NCBI GenBank assembly: GCA_035048495.1
Contig: CM068544.1
Location: forward strand, 46,649,893-46,713,892
Reading direction: 5' to 3'
DNA length: 64,000 nucleotides
Origin: Euptelea pleiosperma
Taxonomy: Eukaryota > Streptophyta > Magnoliopsida > Ranunculales > Eupteleaceae
Both the position numbers and the translations under genes were made by a program. Of the stretch, positions 1 to 10,689 are shown piece after piece (position 1 is the first letter of the stretch; every line of letters starts with the position of its first letter). The notes under the pieces were generated by a model, which made no database searches, had not been told where the DNA came from, and saw only the letters and a list, made by a program, of their open reading frames with translations.

Positions 1-648
1 CAAGACCCAGACCGAGTCATGGAATGTACCCGAGTTACAATATATCCAAAAAGGTTGCGTCTCATGGAGAAAGTCTGAGCTGAGGTGAAAGCTGAACAAA
101 AATGTAAAAAAAAAAGATGGGAAGTCATCACATGTAAAGAGAAAAGTGTTCTCCTTTTCTTTTTTATCCTTTCCTTTTCTATCTCATGTTTCAATCCTAC
201 AAACAAAAGTTCCCACATGGGTTTCAATCTTCGTTTCTGCAAAACGTAAAAGGGCTTAAAGAAAAGGTCGATCGTTTGAGCCTTTCCCTTTTAATAAAGC
301 TTCTATGCCGACTGATCTTATCTTACAAGGCGATGATCATGCACTATTTAAGGTTTAGATGTAATTTCCATTGTTAGATTATTGTAGATGGAAAATGATT
401 GTCCAATAGCACAATTATCAGAATATGGGGCGAGGCGAGGCGATCCGATCGTGATCTGGAGTCCCGCTTTAATATTCAATGGATCCCACGTATGAGATAT
501 ACTCAGTTCGACTTTAATGTTATGAAAAGATATCTCTTCTTCTTTTGATAAACTCTCTCGATGTGTAACTAATACTACTGCTCATACTATTGCCCATAAG
601 TCTCGTTCTTTTGGATCGACAATAACCTAATCAGATTTCCCTCTTGGA

Positions 649-826
649 AAGTAAAACTTGTCACAACGGATTGCATATCACACACTCACAAGCCAATGAA
701 TTCTCGGCACGTACACCTCAAAGCAAAAGTACATGGGTACGTTGCAAAAAGCACTTCTGTATGTGTCGAGAACTCATTGGCTTGTGATTGCGTGATTTGC
801 AATCCGTTGTGACAGAAGTTTTACTC
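649..826. mobile_element. Foldback MITE of the AAGTAAAAC/GAGTAAAAC (short) type, unit 1
   Basis: Near-perfect palindrome: AAGTAAAACTTGTCACAACG pairs with CGTTGTGACAGAAGTTTTAC. Flanks CCTCTTGGA (640-648) and CTTCTTGGA (827-835) form a 9-bp duplication with one mismatch. Confidence 0.85.
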
Positions 827-1005
827 CTTCTTGGATAGTTTAGTGATGCCATTTCAGAAGATAAACGTCTGATTTTTTTATGTGATAGGTTTCTTTTTCT
901 TTTGATAAACTCTCTGGACGTGTAACTAATACTACTGCTCATACTATTGCCCGTAAGGCTCGTTCTTTTGGATTCACATTAACCTAGTCAGACTTCCCTC
1001 CGGTA

Positions 1006-1184
1006 AAGTAAAACTTCTGTCACAACGGATTGCAAATCACACAAACACAAGCCAATGAGTTCTCGGCACGTACACCTTAAAGCAAAAGTACATGGGTACG
1101 TTGCAAAAAGCACTTCTGTATGTGCCGAGAACTCATTGGCTTGTGATTGGGTGATTTGCAATCCGTTGTGACATAAGTTTACTC
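1006..1184. mobile_element. Foldback MITE, unit 2 copy
   Basis: Same element as 649-826 in the duplicated unit; flanks CCTCCGGTA (997-1005) and CCTCCTGTA (1185-1193). Confidence 0.85.
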
Positions 1185-1247
1185 CCTCCTGTATAGCTTA
1201 GTGATGCCATTTCAGAAGATAAACGTCTGATTTTTTTGATGTTTTAG

Positions 1248-2277
1248 GTTGCTTTTTGGAGGGCGTCTAGTCCTTTTTCTCTTTTATAAAATATCCGGCT
1301 TAAAAAAAATGTCATTTTTTGGGCATTTGAAAAATAAAAATGCTTGCGAATTGTCTTAAAAAAAATAATTCTAAAATCAATGGTTGCAATCATCCGATCG
1401 CGTTAGTTCTTGACCTAGGTTGGACAAAAAGCTTTTAATGAGTGGGCCTAAATGGGTGGGCCGAGCGAGTAGAGAACTTTTAATGGGGCGAAAGTGCAAA
1501 CTATGCTTTCCAGATAACACACCCATATCACCACTTTATTTGGATAGAGTTATTGTTGCAACCAAACACCCACCATATAAATTTATCCATCTAGGAATAT
1601 ATGAAGCAGCATTTCATATAATGACCTTTATGAATGTGGACCACATTCAGTTTGGGTTCCAGACCATGGTTACCAAGTTTTGCTAAAACACCCGTCAAAC
1701 ATATTGTGGGGCCTGGGATCTAGTTAACGATAAACATGATCAGGTTGTTGATCAGTGGTACTACCACCGTAGGATCATTATCAGAAGGCTGCTTATTATA
1801 GGTGAAAAGTATCCTACATCTTATCACCGTCTGATCAGAGCAGTGGTGAACTGAAGATCAAAAATCACCGTACCTTTTAACATGCCCCACCTGTGTACTG
1901 TATTCAACGGAGATGAGACGAGTCCATTGAGTTCATTTTCAAGTGAGTACAACATCACGTGCAGAGTGGGGTATTAGGAGATCAACGTATGACACGTGGT
2001 AGCACATAAGGAGAGTGAGTAAAAGTAGTCCCGTTAAAACAGTCCTTTGTCAGGGTGTGGATCACGTGATGAGCACGAGGGCCCTCCGGAATGTCTGTCT
2101 CCAAATGGACCAATGCCCCCAAAATCAAACCCCCTCCCACTCTCACGAGTCTCACCCCACACGCTTCCACGCATAAGTCATTGGGACACATTAATGGTGG
2201 ATCAAATTACAGAATGCCCCAACTTATGTTAATAAAATTACCGAAATGCCATCCTATTCTCAAAATACATTAAAAAT
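1248..2277. other. No gene recognised
   Basis: Short open frames only, none with a recognisable domain. About 1730-1880 has a few GATCAG-type short inverted motifs. No terminal repeats found. Confidence 0.5.
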
Positions 2278-2285
2278 GTTAATAG

Positions 2286-2504
2286 CATGGTTTAAAAAAT
2301 GGCCGATATAACGAAAATAACGACCGTTATTTCTGGAAAAAGTTGTGAAAAAAACAGCCATTATATTCTGTTATTTTTTCATTTTTTCCTGTTATTTTCC
2401 ATGTTTGCCCGAGTGTTACAATTCGTTATAATGGCCGTTATAACAGAAAAAATGGTAATGCCCCCAGTCCATTATACCATTATAATGGCCCCTTTTAAAC
2501 CTTG
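2286..2504. mobile_element. hAT-like MITE (CAAGGTTTAAAA family) with 8-bp duplication
   Basis: Ends CATGGTTTAAAA and TTTTAAACCTTG form a TIR. Flanks GTTAATAG (2278-2285) and GTTAATAC (2505-2512) match at 7 of 8 positions. The interior is built of GGCCGTTATAACGG-like palindromic motifs. Confidence 0.75.
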
Positions 2505-3829
2505 GTTAATACCTAAATTGTTTTATTCTGTGTGAAGGACATAACAAGCCAAAAACCTAAGATTTAATATAGATGCCCTATGTTTTTTATTTTTCGCTAG
2601 GGAGAGGGACAGGCCACATCAACTTTGCTGTATAGTTAATTGAAAGAAGACGCAGGATCGAGGCCCAGCGTCTTCTTATGATGTAGAAGGTTAAGGAAAG
2701 AGCCATCTTAACCTACCAGGAAATGAAAAATCTAGACATAAATTCATAAATTATGTTACATCACATGATATGTAATGAACTATAATCCACGCATTAGGAA
2801 CATAAAAATCATAATAGAGCTACGTGTAGCCGTGTAGCCGTTTTCGCAACTATAAGCTTGGAGGCCCATACCAAGTGAAAATAGGGCCCGTGGCTATAAG
2901 CTATAAAAACATAACCTAGGGTTCAAGAACATTAACTCTCAATCTCCTTTGAGTAATCTCTTTCAGAACTCAAAACCTTCATATCAAGAGAGCCAGATTT
3001 CTCAAAGCATTTAAGCAGTGACAACATGTTTCCAAAAAATATTAAAAATAAAAAATTATAAGGGCAATGTTGTGATTTTGAACAACCCAAATGGTACTGC
3101 TGTATTTTGACAATATCATGTATGGGGGGTGGGGCCTGCAAAGACCAAACCCTAGGCTGAGGATAGGAGAGAGAGAGAAAGAAGAGAGGCAGTTGAATAG
3201 TGTGGGGAAACATTAATTCCAAAATAGCCTTGTCTAAGTGGACCCTCCTCTTTTTTCTAGCATCTATCCAACGGATATGGTTTGAAGGAATGCCCTCCTT
3301 TGCCCCCACAGAGAAAAAAATCTGAAAGGGGTTTCAAATTTTTCTAAAAAAACCTCATTAGATGATGGACCCTTAAGAAGTTGACACCAACCCTCAACTT
3401 GGAAGCAAAATGGAGTAGTCATGACCACATGATTCCAAAGTCAAGTCCTAATTTCCATGATAAAAATGGAAGAAGGTTGTAGATTGATAAGATTGATGGG
3501 AACTGATTGTGGGTATTTTCCCATTAAACCGAGAGTCATGGCTTCTCCACTGGTTGATTCAAACATGGACAACGATTTGTAATAACTCCCCTCTAGGCAG
3601 ACAAGTGAGAGACAAACCCTATTGTTATTGCAAAAGAAAGTGGAGGGTGTGAGCAGAACTAGTAAGAGGGGCTGCTTTCAATGGGCTTGTCATGTAGGGA
3701 CTATCGGTGGGCGATGGGAGGAATGAAGACTGTATGACTTGTATTCCATATATGAATAATTGGGTTAACTTAATCCTTTTGATTTTCTAAAGAGAGTGAT
3801 TGTAGGGGTGTTTTTGGAAGATGTCGTAA

Positions 3830-4215
3830 AATCAGAAAGTTTAAGTAAACAAAGTAAGAAATATGGAAACACGGGCAAAATAATGACAGTTTTGAAAATT
3901 TATCAACAATTCAGAAAAATTAATTTGGAGGGGTAATTTGAAAAGGGTTGGGGCTCAGGAGCCCCCCCTTTTCAGATCCTATCCGGAGTTGTGTTCTCGG
4001 TTGTGGATTCCAGAATACAACAGCTCCATCAAGTACTGTTGGATTTGTGGAATCCACCACCGAGAACACGACTCCCAAGAGAGGTTAGAAAAAGGGGGAC
4101 ACTTGAGCCTCAGCCATCTGAAAATTGTGGCAGCTCAAACTTGAAGGTTCCCCATTTACTTTTAATGAAATTATTTAAGTGCGCCATAGGTATTTTACTA
4201 AAACAAATTAATTGA
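3830..4215. repeat. Dispersed AT-rich repeat hosting a foldback MITE
   Basis: Its outer parts match about 13590-13815: a GGGTAATTTG/GGGCAAATC block and CCCATTTACTTTTAATGAAAT / CCCATTTACTTTTAATAAAAC. The foldback at 3945-4122 splits it here but not in the 13.7-kb copy. Confidence 0.5.
3945..4122. repeat. Foldback MITE (GGGCTCAGGAGCC ends)
   Basis: GAGTTGTGTTCTCGGTTGTGGATTCC pairs with GGAATCCACCACCGAGAACACGACTCC. Half copies occur at 42025-42115 and 58495-58600, the latter in intron 1 of the 57-58 kb gene. Confidence 0.75.
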
Positions 4216-5339
4216 CTAATTATCTTCTCTTTGCCAAGTTTGTACTCCTTGTGATTACAAAGCTTGACGTAACAGTCATTGATTAATGAATTTTCCTTGT
4301 TTCAGTAAGAAGGAATCGAAATCAAGACCCTTAAATTTTAAGATTAGTAAACATGTTGGGTTATCGGTCATCACCATTAAAACCGCAATCTTAATTCTGA
4401 TTAGGGTGCGTTTCGACAGTACAGTACAATTGTTAATTTTCTTTTGATAAACTATCACTCCATTATTTTCACGATAACTAATTACCAATCATTAAACTCA
4501 AATTGATCATGGGTTCGATCCCACTTACCCAAACAAGAAGAAGAAGAGCAGAGGATTAGTATTACAAACCGTATAATTGAAGTTCTCCTACTCACTGGCC
4601 TGCTTGATTTGATCTTAAAAACTTTGAGTTTGAAGCCTTAAAAAGTTTCCTCCCACACACAGATGTCGTATGTGCCTGAACTAGCATCATAGTTTCAAAT
4701 TGCAATGGTGCCAACTAAGTACAGAAATATGGTGTGTAGATCATGGATGCGTTGCGAAATTGAGTGCGATATCCCTTTAAAAATTACGCTAAGCATGCCA
4801 ATTGCATCATTGGTTCACTTAATAGTACACTAGCCACCCCTTAGTGCCTATACTGTAGCTCATAATTTCTAACTTCCTTGTGGCAAAAAACAAATCATTG
4901 AAAACTTCCTTTACATAATTAACTAATGAATGCTTAGAAGTAGAACCCTTGCGCCACGATCAGGAAGATGTGCAAGAACAGGGGTATCCTCTTAAGTGTA
5001 GCCTATTCCACCCCATCTAAGAAGCTTCCCCGCCATCCATCTTAAGGGTATCCTCTTTTAAGTGTAGCCTATTGGAGGCTAGAAGGGTACTCAATTACTC
5101 AATGGAGGAGCTGGGGAAGCATCATATATACTCTAGATACACTAGTACCCCCAACTGGAGCCAACTAACCTTTTTATTTTTTGGCATTTTTGTACTTGAA
5201 AAGTAAATTCCTGGAAAATCTTCAAGTAACATGAGAGTGATAGTCGAGACAGTATTTGAACAAAAAACTGTAAAATTTTCTCTTAATATACCTGGTTGGG
5301 GTCGCTTGCAGATCTAAGCTAACCCCATATGTTACACTC

Positions 5340-5515
5340 CTTAATTACCCCCTTATTACTATAAATAACGGTCGGCTTGAGGGACCCCCATTTTGACACC
5401 CATTTTGGCGTACCCACATAGAAGATGAATCAATGGCTGATTTTTGGTGAGGATGATCTCTATGGTGAGGAGATCATCCTCACAATAATTTGATATTCAT
5501 AGACTAGTTTAGAAG
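5340..5515. repeat. Partial copy of the GGGTCAGGCTC foldback family
   Basis: CATTTTGACACCCATTTTGG and GATGATCTCTATGGTGAGGAGATCAT match one arm of 27003-27317. Confidence 0.55.
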
Positions 5516-5724
5516 CTGAAGAATTATGGACAGGGTGTCTTGATATAAGTTGAGGCCTAAGGCAGAAAAGGCCATTTTTATATTTAATATATGAATATAT
5601 AGAGTATTAATTAAAAAATCAAACTATATAATTGGAAATCTTTATATAAAATTTATTTTTGATAATAAAAAACAAAAAAAAAATTAGATGCAGAGGACTC
5701 TCGTGGCCCTACATAGACATTTTT

Positions 5725-5855
5725 TTGGGCCCATTGACTGCGTGGATGTTCAGCCCACCTATTGGTGGATAAACACACTAAAATCAGCTTGATTGATGAT
5801 TTCTAGCCATTGGATTTCCTACCCAAAAAAACATGCTTGAATCCAACGGCTAGAT
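5725..5855. repeat. Partial long foldback MITE
   Basis: ATTGACTGCGTGGATGTTCAG, AAATCAGCTTGATTGATG and the inverse GAATCCAACGGCTAGA; only the core survives. Confidence 0.55.
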
Positions 5856-7009
5856 TGAAGCCATAAAAAGTACTAAAATCTATGGCTATAAATGTAAATC
5901 TAAAGTGTATGGTATTTGTAAAAGATAAAGAGTAGTGGATGATTAGGGGCATCGATTGCTTATCAAAGAAAATGCGGGCATTGATTAGGAGAGGAATGGT
6001 GATTGGGTGGGGCACGCGCAATGCGTGCTAGGAAAAGGCAGGCGTTGAGGACCCACATGGCAATGGAAGAAGGCACACGCACAATCGAAGACCCTGAAGA
6101 CTGACTAAGAGTGTTCCGATCCTGAACACGGGAACACTTGCTGTTATTTGGTAGCTCCTTTTTTGGCGTGCATTGGGTGTCGAGCCACCACCACCTTCTC
6201 CTCCTCAGACCTCCCTCACCACCACCCATTTCGTGTTTCCCCTCTTTCTCTCTCGGGTCTCGCCCATGCCATGCCTTGCCATGCCATGCGCCCCAAAAAC
6301 ATTACCCACAAGAACCCCTCACATGCCTTTGTTTCCGTAAAGCCAAGCATCTGACATTGCCCTAATCCGAAGCTTATTCACTATTTTATTTTTTAAACAG
6401 TTTCTTTCTTCCTCTCATCTACTCATTCAACACTGTAACTTTGTCAATCTGCAAACGGTCGGCTTAGGGAAAAGTCAACTTTTGCCATGCACGTTGCCGT
6501 CGTAAAATTTATTTAAATTATTACTCATCACTTCCCAATTTGCCATTTCTTTTCAAGGGGCGAAATATTGGATCTATAATCAGATTCTGATGTCGGATAT
6601 TATTTTTGGATTTGGATATGCTTATATTCGATACAAATAATATATATCTGTTTACAGCCCTAGGTTTTAGGGTACATGTCATGCAAAGAAGACGCCCTGA
6701 GCAACAATTTACTCGAGCCCACCGTAATCTTAATTTGCTAGCTCACATCTTAGATGGGCAATTGCCCAAATGATCATGACATTAATTGGATGATTCAAGA
6801 GGTGCTGTAATAGATGGATGGTCCAAATAAAATTATTGTAAGTAGATTACAAAATAATATGCACTACAGCATGTATAAAGTGGTCGTACCCATGCAACGA
6901 TTCTGTCAAGGTCACTAAATGTGTGGCCCCTCTTTGGATTGCACTAATTTTATGTGAGATATGGATTATGCTCCTTTTGGTATATCTGATATAAGAGAAT
7001 AACTGACTG

Positions 7010-7285
7010 GGGACGTTACCATTTCTTTCCGTTATAACAACTGTTGTAACGAATTGTATCGTTCAGGGGAAAAATGGCGCTGAAATGCAAAATTTCAAAA
7101 ATGGAAAATAGCGAAAAATAACAAAAATAAAAGCCTTTTTTTTTGACAAATTTTCCAGATAATAAGTTAATATTTTCATTATAACGGAAAAATAACGGCC
7201 ATTATTTGTTGAGAGTTTTAACGGTACATAATGTAAAGTGGGAGGTCTGAATCCGTTATAACGGCCGTATTTTTCACCATGGCTG
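7010..7285. repeat. hAT-like MITE family copy, degraded ends
   Basis: Interior motifs CCGTTATAAC, AAAATAACGGCCATTATTT and GTTATAACGGCCGTATTTT match the family at 2286 and 46383. Terminal repeats are worn and no target duplication was resolved. Confidence 0.6.
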
Positions 7286-7941
7286 CAATAAATTATAGAG
7301 GGTTCCTAAATGATATCGGGAATTACTTTCCCGTGATAATACTAGCAAGCAAGTAACCCCTTGTCCCTTATGATTAGCTTGATTTTCAATTTCTATAGAA
7401 ACGAGAAATTGACAATGATGAGAAATTGACAAAACATTGTCGAGATGTGGTTTATTTAGAGAGCAACGAGAACCATGGATGTTGTATATTTTAAATCCTT
7501 ATCTAACGCCTGTGATTGGTTGATTATGCGGTTGGTTGAAAACAATGAGATGTGTGAATGGAGGTGAGCTGAACTCGGGAATTGAACTCAACTCGTGGAA
7601 TCGTTATGTGTGTGGCGGGGGGGTGGGTGGGTGGGTTTGAATCCCAATTAAGGTTTGGAAGCAGAGAAGGATTTTATAAGAGATGGGAGATCGAGATAGA
7701 AAGTCAAAACTGTTACGATCTTAAAATATGGTTGAAGATTGTTGTTTGTTATTTGTTAATTCGTGTTGCTTCGAATTGGTGAAAACCGATACGGGATTTG
7801 TCAGTGTGAATTTCCAAGAGGGGGAGCTTTGGGAGTGGTGACACAAACGGTGGCGCCGCCTACGTCGTTGGTCCTGGAACACTGAAGGTGGCCGGTGGCG
7901 GCCATGACTTCTTGCTCTTGTGTTCTCACGTAATTAATCCA

Positions 7942-8080
7942 AGGTTTTAAATGTTAACGGACTCTTAACGTTACCGTTATGCCCATTCTAGTATAACGGT
8001 CAGAATATTATTATTATTCAAATACGGCTTCCATAACAGTAAAATAACATATATTTTTTTCAAAAATAACAGCCATTGTT
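7942..8080. repeat. hAT-like MITE family fragment
   Basis: Begins CCAAGGTTTTAAATG and has TAACGTTACCGTTATG and AAATAACAGCCATTG. The right end is missing. Confidence 0.55.
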
Positions 8081-8109
8081 AGGTTAGAGCATTACAGTCA
8101 TACAGGACT

Positions 8110-8712
8110 TTTTTAAACCAGGAATCAGTGTACCCTTTGCCGAGTAGAACTTTGCTGACGGATGTCGGTTCCCGTCGGCGAAGCTACTGATGGACCACAA
8201 TATAGCCACATGGCATATTCTTCGAGATTTTTGACCCCGAATGGGTGTTTGACCCAAGCTACGGACCAAAAAATTAGACTGACTAATGATTTCTAATCGT
8301 TGGATTACCGTCGTTTTCATGGGTTGATTTCTAACGGTGGAATTTTAGCATTCTTGACATTATTTAGAGAATTTTTTTGAAGAGGCAGGATTTTAGAAGC
8401 AGCGATCATTCGCTAATGATAACGCGTCACATATACCCATGGTTACTTTTCAAAAAGTCTTTTAAAACAAAATCTTAAACCATGGGTATATGTGGCGCGG
8501 GATGATGGTTGATTCTAAAATCCGGCCACTACAAAAAATTTCTCCATTATTTGGGGTACAAAGATCCAAGGTTCGAAATCACTAATCAAGCTGATTATTG
8601 GTATGTAGGTCCAACTGGGGATGTGCAAAACAACCATACGGTCAGCATCTTATAATAGTGTACCACGTGGCTCATATTGTGGTCGGGCAAGTCGGTCAGC
8701 AAAGTTCTACAC
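8110..8712. mobile_element. Long foldback MITE interrupted by another MITE
   Basis: Arms GAGTAGAACTTTGCTGACGG ... GTCGGTCAGCAAAGTTCTAC. The core is split by the element at 8366-8544; without it the core reads as in other copies (CATTATTTGGGGTAC). Confidence 0.82.
8366..8544. mobile_element. Nested TIR MITE
   Basis: The left GAGAATTTTTTTGAAGAGGC and the reverse complement of the right end (GAGAAATTTTTTGTAGTGGC) pair, as do GTCACATATACCCATGGTT and AACCATGGGTATATGTGGC. CATTATTT at 8358-8365 and 8545-8552 is the target duplication (8 bp exact; a 9-bp version differs in one base). Confidence 0.85.
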
Positions 8713-9511
8713 CACCTAGGCTTATGGGTCCATTAATTACTGTGCACATACCTACCCACCCACCCATTGATCAGGCTGTTTTAATTGGTGGGCCAAATCT
8801 TAAATGGGCCATAGCTCAAAATGCAGTAGTCATTTAGGTTCCATAATCATTACTTGTGTAGGCATTCAAGATTATCCGAAGATGAGACTGTCGTAGTCAT
8901 GATAAAGCTTGAGGTTTAGGAGGTATGGCCCACCAAATGAACCCTTTAGTGGGGCCCAATTTGTACAAGAAAGGATGTTGTGAGCCAGCACTTATACCCA
9001 GATTGATATTTGGTCTCATATTAAATGTGGGTATTTAATAGATTCTTTAAAAATGCAATCAAGAATCCTAATGAGTAGGTTTTGAGATAGGAAATTGGAG
9101 AGAAAATAATGTCCTAGGGTTCTTCCCTCCACCCTTTCAATCAAAAGAGATTCTTAAAGACAAGATAAAGAAGAGAAAAGAAAAGGGAGAAAGCTATAAA
9201 GAGGAAGGATTGAACTACAGCTTTTCCTTCTATACTAACCCTAATCTTCTAAACCCTTCCATCTAATAATTCTTTCTATAATCCCATACATACATACATC
9301 ATGCTGATGTATGCAATAAGATCTCAAGTCATGTTTACCTCTTGGGTTTGTGGGTCCATTTGGAGTTCAAAATTTGACAGGATTGGATCATCATAACCAT
9401 CTGATCTATAGAATTTTTAACCATTGATTGCTAAGAATGACATGTATTAGACTGTTACCTACTTGAATTTGGATCAGTAAAACTGTAGCACCTTTGATGG
9501 TGGACCCATGG

Positions 9512-9757
9512 TTTAAAAAACGACCGTTGTAATGAAATAATGGCTGTTATAACGGATTCGGACCTCCCCCGTTATATGAGCTTTAACGGAATTTCTTTGA
9601 CAATATATCATTTTTGAAATGTTAAATAAAATAAAAGCTAAAAGAGTATTAAAAAAAAGTAACGGATTTACGACTTTAATCGGCACCGTTATAATGAAAA
9701 TAACCGTAATGCTAGTCCGCCATTAAACGTCATTATAAAGGTCCCTTTTAAACCTTA
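9512..9757. repeat. hAT-like MITE family copy
   Basis: Ends CATGGTTTAAAA and CCTTTTAAACCTTA, with family motifs between. Flanks are similar (GGTGGACC / TTGGATCC), but not a convincing duplication. Confidence 0.65.
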
Positions 9758-10285
9758 TTTGGATCCTACCCTAGTGCATGTGCACTTGCACCCTCTTGAG
9801 AAATTTTGCCTCACGCAATGCTTGACTAAATGGGAAGGTGGGGCTCACATTTGGGTGTAAAATCATGTGGACACACATTCTCAAGTATAGATGGACGGAC
9901 CTTGTTGTGCTTGATGACCTTTTCGATCAAGCAATGCATGAGGTAAAATTTTACCCACCCCTCTCGCTTTTTTTGTTCCCTGTTAAAGAAGAACAATGCT
10001 TAAGAATTTAAGAAAATTCTGTAAAATTGAGCTTAATTTGAAGGTATTCGGTTTTCCTTTAAAAGGAATGATCCCGATGAAAGCACTTGCAATCTTATAT
10101 CTCAATTTGGATAGGCCGATCCTCAATGGCGGGGACCCCGACTTGACAACTACCAAGAACCAACCACGCGTGGGCCCTCACTTGATGTCGTTTCTGGTCC
10201 CTACCAGCTCTGCTTCCTCACTTATTCGGGAGACTTTGCTTTTTTTCCTTGGATCATTTATTCTCATTTAAAACTATGTACATTT

Positions 10286-10678
10286 GAGTAAACCTTCGCT
10301 CACTGCGGGCTGTGAGCGAAGCCGATCACAGCACAATACGAGCCACGTGGAACACTCTTATTGGACGTTGACCGTATGGATGTTTGGAAAATCACTAGGT
10401 GGACCTACAAACCAAAAATAAACATGATCACTAATTTCTAAGCATTGGATTGAAGTTCTTTTCATGGGTTTATTTTAACCGTAGGAATTTGAGCATTATT
10501 GAGCGTTATTTGGGAGCAAATATCCAAAGGTTGTAAATCACTAATCAGGCTGATTTTTGGTTTGCAGGTCCACCGAGGGACTGCCCAAACATCCATACGG
10601 TCAGCGTCCTCTAAGAGTGCTCGTATTGTGTGCTGTGGTCGGCTTCGCTCACAGCATTCAGTGACCAAAGGTTTACTC
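10286..10678. mobile_element. Long foldback MITE (GAGTAAACC terminus)
   Basis: Terminal arms GAGTAAACCTTCGCTCACTG / ...CAGTGACCAAAGGTTTACTC enclose the family's palindromic core. Flanks TGTACATTT (10277-10285) and TGTTCATTT (10679-10687) match at 8 of 9. Confidence 0.88.
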
Positions 10679-10689
10679 TGTTCATTTAA

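Larger units (their letters stand above)
537..1247. repeat. Tandem duplication of about 357 bp that includes a foldback MITE
   Basis: Unit 1 (about 537-892) and unit 2 (about 893-1247) align throughout, starting CTTTTGATAAACTCTCT and including GTAACTAATACTACTGCTC and the block ending CAGAAGATAAACGTCTGATT. The MITE sits at the same place in both, so it inserted before the duplication. Confidence 0.9.
4216..7000. other. Intergenic, AT-rich, mostly unassigned
   Basis: Besides the MITE pieces listed at 5340 and 5725, a direct repeat GGGTATCCTCTTAAGTGTAGCCTATT occurs at about 4982 and 5046. Small frames at 5963-6365 are proline/histidine-rich low-complexity readings of CCACCACC DNA. Confidence 0.5.
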
